Source: Prunus persica (taxonomy: Eukaryota > Streptophyta > Magnoliopsida > Rosales > Rosaceae). From it: a stretch of 64,000 nt of DNA. The stretch is taken from NCBI RefSeq assembly GCF_000346465.2, contig NC_034015.1, forward strand, positions 13,172,193 to 13,236,192, read 5' to 3'. Below the pieces are notes generated by a model that searched no databases, was not told the DNA's origin, and saw nothing but the letters and a program-made list of their open reading frames with translations. Position 1 is the first letter of the stretch. Each line of letters starts with the position of its first letter. This document shows positions 46,367 through 60,980 of the stretch, piece by piece. Position numbers and translations under genes: made by a program.

Positions 46367-47609
46367 TTTTGATCATTTAACCAATCCGTGTTGCTAGGTC
46401 CATCGTCACGAAAAAGTCTTCGTCTCATAACATCCCTTCGTTCTAGCTTCCAAAATTGTTTTGTTTCAGGGGACATATGGCTTGTATCCATGGCCATGAT
46501 TTCCCGATCCTTTTTTTCAATCTTTTCTTGGCGTACATACTCCCTTTCTTGGCGTACATACTTCCTTTCTTTTGCATATTCTACATCAATTGCCCTATCG
46601 TGCTCTTGTTGTTTCATGTCCATTTCAATTCTCATGGCTTGCATCTTTGAAAGTTCCTCCAAAAATTTAGATGCATTCTTGGTAGAACTATTCCCTCTCT
46701 TCGCCTTCGCCGCCTTCCTCCCAATAGGCCTAGGCTCCTTTTCAATAGGCGAGTCTTGACTCATTGGGGAATCCATAGGTGAATCCGATGCCGGTGTCTC
46801 ATGGAGTGGCGTCTCCTTCAAGACTACCGTCGGACCCGTTGGAATAATTTGGAATTTCTTACAATTCTTCACCACCTCCCAACATAGGGTATGGTTGAAA
46901 CTTTTTTTTCCTTGCCCAGTAGCACCAAAAAACATTTGTGCTTGCATAATCTATAAAAAAAAATGAAAATGTAAGAAACTTTAAAAAATATTGGCAATGC
47001 AACAAGTATAAAAAAAAATGACAATACAAGAAACTTTAAAAAATATTGGCAATGCAACAAGTATAAAAAAAAATGGTAATACAAGAAACTTTTAAAAATA
47101 TTGGCAATGCAGGAGGTGCTTAAAAAAAAAATAATGGAAACGCAAGAAACTTTAACAATTTATTAGAAATGCAAAACAAAATATAAATATTGCAAGAAAC
47201 ATTCATATTAATATTGGAAATACAAGAAATATTAACAACATATATAAATTGGAAGAAATATTTAAATAAAATTTAATATGACATAGAAATTAATAAACAA
47301 AAATTACAAATAATTTACCTCACTACTAAGGTTTTCCCCGCTTCTATGGTTGTCCATAGCTTTTGTCAATGCATCTCTCCATTTTCTCAACTCTTTGTTA
47401 AGAATTTTCCACCTACTAGATAATGCTTGATCCGTACGGGTCGAACCAATTACCCTATCACAAAATTCCTGATGAATTTTTTTCCACATATGACAGAATT
47501 TAATCTCATTGCCCGTTACGGGACAATGACTAACTCGGAGCCAAGCCTCACACAAGCTAACATCTTCCATCATGCTCCATGCCCCTCCGGTTTCATTAGA
47601 AGAACCCAT
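46360..47609 (-). CDS. Harbinger-associated Myb/SANT-like protein
   Basis: Two minus-strand exons (47609-47319 and 46950-46360) give 293 aa. The intron is GAG|GTAAAT to ATAG|ATTATG. Exon 1 has a trihelix/Myb-like domain: GAWSMMEDVSLCEAWLRVSH, then MWKKIHQEFCDR and TDQALSSRWKILNKELRKW. Exon 2 has a linker, a basic segment (GRKAAKAKRG) that may direct nuclear import, a coiled-coil-like Glu/Lys-rich region, and a C terminus resembling the NAM-associated domain of plant proteins. In PIF/Harbinger elements this protein binds subterminal DNA and helps the transposase. The intron contains a short tandem repeat. Confidence 0.88.
46955..47110. repeat. Tandem repeat of about 57 bp in the Myb-like gene intron
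   Basis: About three imperfect copies of a unit with AATACAAGAAACTTTAAAAA and ATATTGGCAATGCA. Fainter copies (TGGAAA.GCAAGAAA) continue to about 47230. Confidence 0.8.
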
Positions 47610-47754
47610 AATATGATAGAGATAAAAAATAACTTGAAAGTGAAAAAATATTGAGTAGAAAGTGAATAATAGTAGAAGGAGAAGAAAATTTGGAATGAAT
47701 TGGTGTTAAAAGTGAAGAGTATTGGTTGGTATTTATAGAAAAAAATTTCAGTAC

Positions 47755-48050
47755 TTTTTGGGTATTTTTTAAAAAAAATTTCGATTTTTTTTCAAATTTT
47801 TATTTGGGAAAAAATTTCGATTTTTTTTCAAATTTTTATTTGGGAAAAAATTGGCTGCCGTTGGATTTTTGGAAAAAGCAGATCGGAGAGCCCAGAAGGA
47901 GCCACGTGGAAGAGAGCCGTTGGGGGGTGCGGTTTTTATTTTTTTATTCGAGAAAAATGGCTGCCGTTGGATCGCTGCAAAATTTGAATCGGACAGCTCA
48001 GGAGCGCGCCACGTGGAAGAGACCCATTGGGGGACTGTAGCGGGAGCGTC
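47755..48050. repeat. Subterminal direct repeats of the Harbinger element
   Basis: First, a unit of about 37 bp (TTTCGATTTTTTTTCAAATT and more) occurs twice at about 47777-47850. Second, a segment of about 100 bp occurs twice (about 47850-47930 and 47950-48040): both copies read GAAAAA, TGGCTGCCGTTGGAT, then GAG/CAG, then GCCACGTGGAAGAG and TTGGGGG. Such repeats are usual binding sites in transposon ends, though that is inference here. Confidence 0.75.
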
Positions 48051-48055
48051 AATTT

Positions 48056-48102
48056 TTTTTTTAACGTTGGCGCGTGCATTGCACGCGCCAACGTTAAAAA
48101 AA
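48056..48102. repeat. 47-nt perfect hairpin in the Harbinger right end
   Basis: Two 23-nt arms around one central T at 48079. The left arm ends in AACGTTGGCGCGTGCA; the right arm begins with its exact complement. The GC-rich core is framed by T and A runs. Confidence 0.92.
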
Positions 48103-48287
48103 TTTGAATGCCAGCGCTGACGTCACCCGTTGCCCTTGGGCTGGAGCTCGGGCCTGCCTCCTCCTCGGGCCTGCCCAGTTTTGTGGGCCCCACATCTTGC
48201 CCTGGCCAGATCTTTGCTGCTGAAAAGGAAAAATTGGGTTTGCCCCCCCGAACCCTCCCCTTGGGCCCTTTGCTGGAAATGCTCTTA

Positions 48288-49095
48288 CTATGGTGACACA
48301 GTCTTAAACCATTACAAATCAATGAATAAATAATAAACAATGTTTCAGTGATTTTAAAGTGACTCATATTAGTTATGCCATTGTACCTCTTCTAAGATTA
48401 AAATTAAAATTATTTGACCTATTAGTAAGGAGAAGTTTTTGTCTATTACTATTGCACCTTCAGGTGATATTATTAATGTTGTGTTATGCACGGGTTTGAA
48501 AACTGTGTTCGTCTAACGGGATTTAGCCCAGAAAAAAAGGATATTAATTTACAGACCATGAAATTTTGACAGTATGTGTGAGAAAATCTTCCACCTCTAA
48601 TATCGCTTAATTTAAAATAAAATAAAAACTGTATTTGAATCTCACCTCCCACCTCCAATATCGCTTATATAAAAGACGTCACACCAAAAAAGTACTCGAA
48701 ACAAGAAACGGCCAAATTTTGGGCTTGAGTTGCACTGTACTGAGAGAAGACTTCGGCCTGTCCGTTAATCTCAATTAGTTTGTTGAGCAAGTGGGCCCAT
48801 TTCACCAGAAAAAAAAAAAATAAAAATTAGTAAGAGCCAACAGTACGAGCGGGGCGGTAATTGCCGGGAACACAAATAACAATTTAAGACGGTCAAGAGA
48901 GACGAAGTTGGCAGAGTGACACGTGGCATTAGCCCATCAGCCTCATCTTTCTGTCTACATCTTTACCAAAGATGCCCCTCAAACCCTCTCAAAGATTCCT
49001 TTGTTCACTCACCAAACCCTCTCTCTCTCTCTCTCTCTCGTCTCTCTACTGCGTTTGGATGATGAGGATGAGCAGAACGTAGAAGTTTTAGAAAG
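48288..49095. other. Spacer and leader of the ORANGE-like gene
   Basis: 48288-48700 is AT-rich with no gene. About 48900-49095 is probable promoter and 5'-UTR, with a short CT repeat at 49020-49040 and small upstream frames. Confidence 0.4.
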
Positions 49096-51298
49096 ATGGC
49101 TTCTTTCTCTCTCCACTATCATCCTCTCCCTTCCTCCAAAACCCAAATTCCCTGCACCTCTTCTTATGGCAGCCCTAGACGCCTCTCCCTGTCCAAATTC
49201 ACCTCCTCACGTCCCCAACTTTCCTGTTCTGTTTCCAAGGAGGGTTCCTCCGGAGATAACCTCCCCAGGTAATTAATTGAATTTTCTTCCTGATGTTTGG
49301 TTGATGAGAAAATGCTGAATTTTAATTTGCTTTTTTTTTTTTTTTTTTTTTTTTTTTTCTCAGCACTTTTTGTATCATAGAAGGGCCAGAGACGGTACAG
49401 GACTTTGTTCAGATGCAGCTGCAGGAAATTCAGGACAACATCAGGAGCAGGCGCAACAAGATTTTTCTTCTCATGGAAGAGGTCAAAACTCAAAAGGGTG
49501 TCTTGAATGTTCATTTTCTTATGGCATATTCCTTGTTTGATACTTTTGGTTTGTGTAGCTAAGGAGATTGCGGGTGCAGCACCGCATAAAGATGGCGAAA
49601 GATATCGATGAGGCTTGCGAGGAAGAGTCAAATGAGATGCCGGACATTCCATCAACTATCCCTTTTCTCAATCATGTGGTGAGTTTCATTAATAATGTAG
49701 CAAACTGCCTTGAGCTTGCCGTTTAGTTTCGTCCAACATTTTGTGATTTTTGTTGTCATGTAGACACCAAAGACATTGAAGCAGCTCTACCTCACAAGTT
49801 TATCAATGATATCTACTGTAATTGTATTTGGGGGCCTTATTGCACCCACGGTAAGTCTGTAAATGTAGATTGTCAATTTAAGTTTCTTTATCGTGACTGT
49901 ATGGTGCTCATTCTATACTATTATTCTAAGTAGATTTTCATTTTCCATACCTCTTTATGTCTAGTGACCCTTATAGCAGGGTGGTACATGTTCCTTTTAA
50001 TATTAATTTTAAAGTTCATGCGTTGTGCTGGTAAATATGTTCATGCACTTTACTGTTATATGTATAAATGTCTCAACCTGTTCTCTGTGGCAGTTGGAAC
50101 TAAAATTAGGTATAGGAGGTACCTCTTATGAAGACTTCATTCGCAGCATGCATTTGCCTTTGCAATTAAGGTATTTATTGAACATGCTTTTTCCTGAGTA
50201 CGAATTTAAAGTTCAAGCAATTTTTATTTGTGTCTCTATGAAATACGGATTTGCTTACTTGGTGTCCCAAATTACTTCTGTTGGATCTTGAATTCAGTCA
50301 GGTTGATCCCATTGTGGCATCTTTCTCGGGTGGGGCAGTGGGTGTTATTTCAGCATTGATGTTGATTGAAGCTAACAATGTTGAGCAACAAGAGAAGAAA
50401 AGGTGCAAATACTGCCACGGAACTGGTATGTTTCAATTTGTCTCAAATACAAGTGTGCCAACAGATTTTCATGCTGAACAGTTGCATTTGAATTTAGGAT
50501 CTCTTTGACGATTTTATTTATTAAAAAAAAAGGGGATGATGTTGTGGATATTATGTTTCTTCAAATTTATTGAAGTTTTTTCATCACAAAAGTTATTTTC
50601 AACTTATTCTGTTACTTTTTTTTGGGGTGTGGTTTCTTTTTTATTTTTTCAGCATAATTGTTGTTCTTTTGTATGAGTTTGAAAATTTTGTCTGATCATA
50701 CTTGGACAGGGTACTTGGCCTGTGCTAGATGTTCAGCAAGTGGTGTGTGCTTGAACATCAATCCTATATTAGAATCTAGTGCGTCGGACCGCCCTTTGCG
50801 AGTTCCCACAACTGAGAGGTGTCAAAATTGCTCTGGTGCTGGAAAGGTATGGAATTTGTTATACAAGGTGGCTTGTTCATGAGATATGATTTGGCATGTT
50901 GAAGTTTATGGAACTGCCATTTATCATACTAATCAACTAGTGTTGATCATTTGTCTTGGCATGTGCTACACATGTTTCAAATCTCTCCATAAATCCATCT
51001 TGTCATGTTTTCCTATGGTTTTAGTCATACTAAGCTTAAAAGAGAAGAAACAATTATCACACTTACGATGATTTGTCATACTTCCCAAAGAAAAGATTTA
51101 GTGTTAAAGCTTCAATTGCAATTTGTTTCTTTTGATAAGAGAGCTTTGCAATTTGTTTCTTGATATATTGTAATGCCAATCTCTCCCTTGTAGTACTAAT
51201 CATCTTCCATGTTCATTTAGGTCATGTGCCCAACATGCCTCTGCACTGGGATGATGATGGCAAGCGAGCACGACCCACGGATAGATCCATTTGACTAA
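49096..51298 (+). CDS. ORANGE / ORANGE-LIKE family protein (plastid DnaJ-type zinc finger)
   Basis: Eight exons (49096-49268, 49364-49481, 49559-49678, 49764-49850, 50094-50170, 50298-50425, 50710-50846, 51221-51298) give 305 aa. Residues 1 to about 55 are Ser-rich and basic, a plastid transit peptide. Then come the family blocks RRNKIFLLMEELRRLRVQHR, a first membrane segment (YLTSLSMISTVIVFGGLIAP), LELKLGIGGTSYEDFIR, a second membrane segment in SQVDPIVASFSGGAVGVISA, and four Cys-pair motifs: CKYCHGTG, CARCSASG, CQNCSGAG and CPTCLCTG. It ends ASEHDPRIDPFD. ORANGE proteins stabilise phytoene synthase and promote carotenoid storage. The wording MAKDIDEACEEESNEMP suggests the ORANGE-LIKE branch more than OR itself, with moderate certainty. 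Confidence 0.95.
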
Positions 51299-52287
51299 AG
51301 CAAACCACACAAATAACTTTACCAGTGTTATCTTCTTGTCGATGTAGCTTGGGAATAATTTTCCCATTCCTGGCCTTCTCCTCCACTGTCCAAAGACACA
51401 GAAAGTATATAAAGTAAAAATTGTGTAAAAATAAAATAAGGCAATAGAATGTTGTCACAATTTCCCTTCATATTGGCATTGTTGTCTTAATCACAGAGTA
51501 CCTCATGTAAACTAGGAACACCAATTTAAGTTTACATTGTAAGTTTTCTGTTTGATGAGATGTAGGGATTGGGTACTTGGTTGAGCAGAATGCCAATTTA
51601 AATGAAAAGTTTACTTTTTGTTTACATATTCTATAAGAGATTATTAGAAGCAAAGCTATAATGACTATCACATCCTGAGCAACTGCAAAATAGTCTAGTT
51701 ACTTAAATAAAAAGAAATTGATATGCAAGGGAGCTTACAATGTGAGATCAGACATAACCAATATGAATTTATTTGTATGACGAATTCAGCCGGCAACCAG
51801 AATCCAAGATTTCCTGCAATCAGAATTATAACTTTAACAGATATTCTCTGTGCAGGAAGGATACATCGAGAAACCTCACTTCTACTCAATTTTCTTTAAA
51901 TTAAAAAAACGGTCATTTAAAGCTCCGGTTTTAGGTTTTGAGTATCAACACAAGAGCTAAGAGCTATTTGACATGAGTGAGAGCGATCATATTTGATTAT
52001 CAACACTGTTGGCTGTCCTATGAGCCAAATCCACTCAAAAGAACAAAAAGATGATAGGATTCACAATTGTTTGTATGAGAAAAAATAGTATCTCCTATAT
52101 GATCCAATAACCCGTTGAAGTTGATGAAGCATTCATAACGTGTTCAGTTTCCAAAGAACTATCAGCTCTTTCCTTTAAGCACCACCTAACCAAATCATTC
52201 TAGCAAATGGATAATTAAGCTGTATAAGACAGAGATAAATCAAGATTAGGGTATATATAATTCAAGTTGTCTACATTAATATCAACC
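51299..52287. other. Spacer, no gene seen
   Basis: Probably the 3'-UTR of the ORANGE-family gene for the first 200-300 bases, then AT-rich spacer. No family-like coding sequence. Confidence 0.4.

Positions 52288-52367
<80 letters not shown>
52288..52367 (+). tRNA. tRNA-Leu (anticodon UAG)
   Basis: An 80-nt tRNA with the long variable arm of the Leu class. The acceptor GACAGTT pairs with AGCTGTC (one G-U). Box A is TGGCCGAGTGGTCTA. The anticodon arm CCAGA TTTAGGC TCTGG carries TAG. Box B is GGGTTCAAATCCC. A run of seven T follows at 52375-52381 as pol III terminator. It stands 162 bp before the next gene's start. Confidence 0.96.
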
Positions 52368-52369
<2 letters not shown>

Positions 52370-52529
52370 TTAAACTTTTTTTAATCGTTTTGTTAATATT
52401 AACACTTTCCGTTAAGTACTCGCGTCGCGCGAGAGGAGCAACGACGTCGTATAGCTCATAATTTTTCGCACTATTATGTGTACTTTGCTCAAGCCTGAAA
52501 GAAACAGGACAGTTTTCTCTTTCATCACC

Positions 52530-54966
52530 ATGGCCCGGACCTTCGGAAACAAACCGGGTTTTCACCACCTCCTGACCGGATTCACAATCTCACGACGGCC
52601 ACTGCAAACCCTAGCCTACGAAGAGCTCCGGCACTCCGCCGACCCAGAACCCTACCGCGCCACCGCTTTTGTCCTCCATGGCCTTCTGGGCTCCGCCAGA
52701 AACTGGAGATCTTTCTCTCGCGCCCTCCTCTCCAATATTTCCAACCCATCTGGTCACTCTTCCTCTCTCTGCTCAAGTTCTACTGGTTCCTCTTTTTTGT
52801 TCAATGCACAAATTTTGATAATTTGTTTCTTTGCTTGTGTGTGTTTTTGTAGGTTGGAGATTGGTGCTTGTGGATTTGAGGAACCATGGGAGGTCAGCTA
52901 AGATCGAAGGTCTGAACCCACCTCATGATTTGGTCAATGCGGCCCAAGATTTGGCTCATTTGGTTAAGTCTCAAGGTTGGGCATGGCCGGATGTTGTTCT
53001 TGGCCACTCCATGGGTGGTAAGGTTGCTCTGCAATTTGCAGAAAGCTGTGCTCGTGGTCACTATGGTGGTTCCGCTAAGTTGCCCAAGCAGGTTTTCACT
53101 TTTGCCCTCGTAGTTTCAACACTTGTGCTTTCTCTTTGCTGAAGGTTGCTTTATTTTGGCGTAATGTTTAAGTTATTCAAATTCTAGGCTTTCATCATCT
53201 GCAATAACCAGAACCATAATAAAACCTAATCATTCAGACCAAAAAAAAAAAAAAAAAAAAAAATCTAATCTAATCATTCTAGCAAAATGAACTAAATTGG
53301 CAAGTTTTTTGCTTGTAGGCTGTTGTGCCCTTCCCTGATACAATATGGGTATATAGTGTGAATCAAAATCATATTTTTTCTTGGTGGGTTGGGGAGTAGG
53401 TACGACACTTTTGGTTCTCCACGTTTTTTTTGAACCGTGGATGTTGAAAACTTTCCAACCAATGCTTGTAAACTTATAAATTCTTATCATGCGTAGCTCT
53501 GTTGAATGTTGCATGGATCATGCCTTAGTTTCCTGTGTTTGGTTTATGAGCGAGTACTGCTTCATAATCTATGTGTTGTCTAATGAACTCAAATTGAAAC
53601 AAAAGCAAGGATTATCTATCACATTGGTTTTTCATTTTGATACGACTCCTGCTGTCAAATAGGGCCAGCTTAGTCAGTTGCCTAGTGAATTCTAACTCTT
53701 GAATTTATAGCTAAAAGGAAACAAAGAAATCATTTAAAAGCTTATGATCCTGTGTGATTGAAAGCTCAGTTCACTTGCACTTAAAAATATTTTTGTGCTC
53801 TTTGTACTTTCTCTGTGATCCAGAACAGCTGTGGGTATTGGATTCCATTCCAGGAGAAGTGATCCGTGAAAACAGTGATGGGGAAGTTGAGAAAGTTTTG
53901 CAGACATTGCAGAGTTTACCTTCATCAATTCCATCACGAAAGTAAAACCTCTTTCTCCTTATGATAAATTATTTGTTTCTTATTTGTGTACTTGGGTGCT
54001 GGAGTGTTTAACTGCCACTATTATTATGGGGTAAAAGGTTCAGAAGTAGGTGTCATTTTTTTTTTTGGGGTCTGAAAATAGGTGTCAGTTAGGTGGAGTT
54101 CTTTCTTTGTATGCTACCCCCTTTGGAGATTGACACAATTTCGTACATTGCTAAATTTATTCTGATGCTTTAATTCTCCTGCTCAAAAGTCTCTATAATA
54201 TAGTGGAGGCTGTTAATCAAAGAAGTCAGTCTGCTTAATAATACTGGTCCATACCGTCAGATTGCTTCACTCAAGCAAGAGTCTTGGGTTCCGTCTTAGA
54301 TTTACTTTGGTTAAGCTTGACCAGGAGTCTTTTTAAACTCATTGTGAAACTGTTGTTTTTGCGTCAAAGCTTGTTTGCATGATGGAGTTACAAAGATTGT
54401 CATATGTCATATAACGTTTATGTTTCCAAGTTTTTATGTGATACATCTGGTTCTTGGCTTCAGGTGGCTTGTGGATCATATGATTGAACTTGGGTTCTCA
54501 AAGTCATTGTCAGAATGGATAGGCACCAACCTCAAAAAACAGGGAGATCATGAGACATGGGCGTTCAATCTTGACGGTGTTGTCCAGATGTTCAAGTCTT
54601 ACCAGTAAATTTCTTATTATTTTCATATCAGTTCTTAGAATTATAAACAATAATTTTTGTTCCCCACCTCCCCCTTACATTTCCATCTTTCTATGAATCC
54701 AAAATATTAGGGAGAAGTCCTATTGGCATCTGTTAGAGCAACCCCCAAAAGATATGGAGATAGCTGTTGTGCGTGCTGAGAACAGTGATCGTTGGGACCC
54801 GGATGTGATTCAACGGCTTGGAAGCCTTGCCAATCGGGAAGGAGATGGATCGGAGGGAAAGTTTTCAGTTCATGTTCTCCCCAAGTCAGGCCATTGGGTT
54901 CACGTGGACAATCCAAAAGGTCTTCTTGAGATTGTGGCACCTAGGATTTCATCCCTTCGACCTTAA
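52530..54966 (+). CDS. Alpha/beta hydrolase, ABHD11-like, probably organellar
   Basis: Five exons (52530-52752, 52853-53091, 53829-53941, 54464-54604, 54711-54966) give 323 aa. The N terminus is basic and Ser/Thr-rich (MARTFGNKPGFHHLLTGF), suggesting targeting to mitochondria or plastids. The fold shows the oxyanion block VLHGLLGSARNW, LVDLRNHGRS, the nucleophile elbow GHSMGG (Ser127) and SGHWVHVDNP (His300). These are the family features of ABHD11 and YbfF-type esterases. The substrate in plants is not known to me. I chose the ATG at 52530 because its context is CACCATGG. An in-frame ATG at 52476 would add 18 residues. The leader is short, since a tRNA-Leu ends at 52367. Confidence 0.9.
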
Positions 54967-55539
54967 ACCATAGTTGGATTTTAAAAGTCATCTACCACAG
55001 GAGATATAGTGGATTAGTGATTTTTTTCTTATGATTTTACCATTTTGCTGGCACCCAGCACCCTCATGGGATGAATGCCGCTGTGTTAATAATATTGATA
55101 CTAACTCTCTAGCCTTAAATGTACAAACCTGAGAATTACAAAATTTATGCTTGCATTTAGAGATATATCCTTTTGTATTTCAATTATTCACGTATAATAA
55201 GCATTTTTATCACTTGGCTGATCTTTTCCGGCTTTTGGATTTCATCTGGCTCTACATTATAAAACTTTCAACCAGTTGCTAACATGGGAATTTGATTAAT
55301 TGAGAGGCATCTTCTTCATTCTAAAAACTTCTTTTTTTAATTAATTGGAGCGTGAGATTCAAACTTGAAACATCTTTCAACATTGGAACGGAAAGTGCAT
55401 TTAGACTAAAGCTAGTCAATTTATTTATTAACTCCACACAATTTGCTAAACCTAATATGGACATGGAGTGTCATATTGAAGTAAAGGCTCTTAACTGCTT
55501 CACTACCTAAGATGAACTATTTGAAGGTTCTTCATCATA
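54967..55539. other. 3' region of the hydrolase gene and spacer
   Basis: Probable 3'-UTR then AT-rich spacer. No gene seen. Confidence 0.4.
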
Positions 55540-55887
55540 TTATAGAGGGGAAAGGACAGCGAAAAGAAAAAATTTATACATTATGGAGATAAAATATAAT
55601 TTGATTAAAAAAAAATACTTCAATGAGAAGAAAAAAAAAACAGAAAACAATGGAGGGGTTTTAGAAACATGGAGATAAAATTTATTGTACTGCGATGATG
55701 CCTTATGCTTGCAAGCTCTTGATCCAGGAACTCCAATCGATGAACATTGTTCCTCGCACAACACCGGCGGAGGCGGACAAGGAATGAAGTTGTCAACTAT
55801 TGACTTTTCTTGGCACGGCAAAGTACAAATTGAAAGGTGCCTGCCTTCAACGTATTCTAGTTTTCCATTGTGAGGCAGTTGCGGCAT
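55540..55887 (-). CDS. Unrecognised 115-residue open frame, doubtful
   Basis: A minus-strand frame whose first 75 residues are Cys-rich (for example SICTLPCQEK and CPPPPVLCEEQCSS). The rest is low-complexity Phe/Leu from AT-rich DNA. A plus-strand frame overlaps the same GC-richer patch (55685-55873). I cannot name a family. It may be a fragment of an old gene or simply a chance open frame. Confidence 0.15.
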   Translation of the reverse strand: MPQLPHNGKLEYVEGRHLSICTLPCQEKSIVDNFIPCPPPPVLCEEQCSSIGVPGSRACKHKASSQYNKFYLHVSKTPPLFSVFFFFSLKYFFLIKLYFISIMYKFFLFAVLSPL

Positions 55888-56037
55888 GACATAGATGTTT
55901 GTTTAAGAAATTGGAGGTGATTTTGAAATAGTAAATAACAGTGTTGTACATATCAACTGGTGTACATAAATATGCCCCTTTGAATCATCTCTCTTCTGAA
56001 AGAATTTAATAATTGAGAATCAAGGAAGAAAAAAAAT

Positions 56038-56250
56038 CAAACCCTATGAAGCAAAATATCCAACCAAGTCGAGCAAAAAACTCAACCTAATGAAGAAAAA
56101 AATCAAACTCCATGAAGAAAAAACCGAAAACGAAGAAACCAAATGAAGCAAAAACCTAATCTATATGAGGCAAAATATTTAACCAGTGATACAAAAACAG
56201 ACCCTTATGAAGCAAAAAATCAAACCCTACAAAAGAACGAAGAGGTTTAT
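56038..56250. repeat. Degenerate short tandem repeat
   Basis: Units of about 20-25 bp with the theme AACCCTATGAAGCAAAAAAT, repeated eight or more times with many changes. It reads open on the plus strand but only as repetitive Lys/Asn/Glu. Confidence 0.6.
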
Positions 56251-56527
56251 GCTAAAACAACCATTTTTCACCACTTTTATTCTATAATAGTCACTGTTCC
56301 AAACCCAATGAAACAAAAAACTGAATCCTATAAAGCAAACCATATTGTTAAAAATAAAAAACAAAATTAGTGTTTCTTAATTTTTTTTTTTTTTCAAAAG
56401 GTTTTTGTAGTATTTTATTTTATCACTAAAAAAAGAAAGAAAAAGAAAACAAAGTGGTGTAGTCTGGTAAAGAAACTATACAATTAGGAATTAAAAGGGT
56501 AATCAGGTCATTTCAGAACCCATGGAG
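56251..56527. other. Spacer, no gene seen
   Basis: AT-rich region before the ribosomal protein gene. Nothing recognised. Confidence 0.4.
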
Positions 56528-56536
56528 AAACCCTAA
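56528..56536 (+). promoter_or_regulatory. Telo-box of the ribosomal protein S14 gene
   Basis: AAACCCTAA, about 120 bp before the start codon. Telo-boxes near the transcription start are typical of plant ribosomal-protein genes. A TATAAAT-like word follows at 56539. Confidence 0.65.
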
Positions 56537-56653
56537 CTATAAATCATAACAAGAGATATAGCCATCTCATCTCGGCAGGCAGAGGGTTTTGAAAGCGCTG
56601 AGCTTGAGCTCCACAGTTGTGAATAACCTCCAAGTAATCGCCTGCTTGTAGCC

Positions 56654-58386
<1,733 letters not shown>

Positions 58387-59282
58387 TTGCTTACAATTGT
58401 GGTTTTAGCTGGCGATGTGGTTTCTGGGATATTTTTGTTTTGGATAAAAAAATTATTATCAGCCTTGCTATCGGCTCGGATGTAGTTTTAAACCTAGTTA
58501 GATTATTGTGCTGGAAAAGGGAACTAGAATTTGATTTGGTTGACAATTATCATTTGAGCTTTACACATCAAATGCTGTTATTCACTTGTTTCTTCAAGGT
58601 TTTTAATCGGATGCTGGATTCTATGTTTTGTTCCTTATTGGGCTGAACTGGATGCTATTAATTAGAAAATAGATGGCCACTGAAATAATCATGAAATCTA
58701 AACACTCAAGGCTGTCAAGTTTTACGAAACCTTACCGTGTGAGAGGATTAAAGAACAAAAGGGACGCTTACCCAAAAATTCTACTAGAGCAGTGTTAATT
58801 TCACTACCTTGTGGTTGAGCAGGACATACAATTACTAACAACTAGCTTCTCAGTCCAATAGTAATGTTAGAGACAAATTAAATTCTCCCATTTCTCTCTA
58901 CACGTTGGTGTGTCGAACTTGATTGGATTGTTTCAATTAAATTGAAAAAGTGACCGAGTCATTGTTCGGTATGCTAGAATTGTTCGGTATGCTAGAACTG
59001 AACTTATTGTGTTTTATAAGACCTTGTACGCATTACATTGGCTCATTAAAGTCCGGGGGATACCATGATAGGAATAACTGTTAACCTTATTTACTCATAG
59101 CAAACGAAAAACTGCTACATGAATTGTTGTCCAAAAGTTTAGTGTAATAAAATGGTGTCACTAGCAATGTTGATCACTTGAAGAAAAAGAATGGTTCTAA
59201 AAAGAAAAATGTTGAAATCTAGTGCAAGTGTAGAATTCTCAAAATAGGGCTCAATCCAGATTAGTTACGCTTCTAAGCAACC
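58387..59282. other. 3'-UTR and spacer, no gene seen
   Basis: Probable 3'-UTR of the S14 gene to about 58650, then AT-rich spacer. The 14-mer TTGTTCGGTATGCT is repeated back to back near 58960-58990. Confidence 0.4.
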
Positions 59283-59343
59283 GGCCCAACTACATCGGGT
59301 CCGTTCGGGTCAAGCCCTGTCTCGTAGCGAAATGAAACCCTAG
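59283..59343 (+). promoter_or_regulatory. Site II and telo-box promoter of the ubiquitin-eL40 gene
   Basis: An inverted site II GGCCCA at 59283-59288 and a telo-box AAACCCTAG at 59335-59343, about 75 bp before the start codon. This is the usual pairing for plant ribosomal-protein genes. Confidence 0.65.
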
Positions 59344-59366
59344 AAACAAAGATTATAAAACCCTGA

Positions 59367-60980
<1,614 letters not shown>

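Larger units (their letters stand above)
44109..48284. mobile_element. Complete PIF/Harbinger DNA transposon, 4176 bp
   Basis: The ends are inverted repeats: GAGCATTTCCACC at 44109 and, read from the right end, GAGCATTTCCAGC at 48284. TTA flanks both sides (44106-44108 and 48285-48287), the 3-bp TWA target duplication of this superfamily. Inside are the two expected genes in convergent order: the DDE transposase (plus strand, 44682-46040) and the Myb/SANT-like accessory protein (minus strand, 46360-47609). Both are open from start to stop. The right subterminal part is GC-rich and has a long hairpin and direct repeats. Structurally it could be autonomous. Non-autonomous relatives would share its termini. 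Confidence 0.93.
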
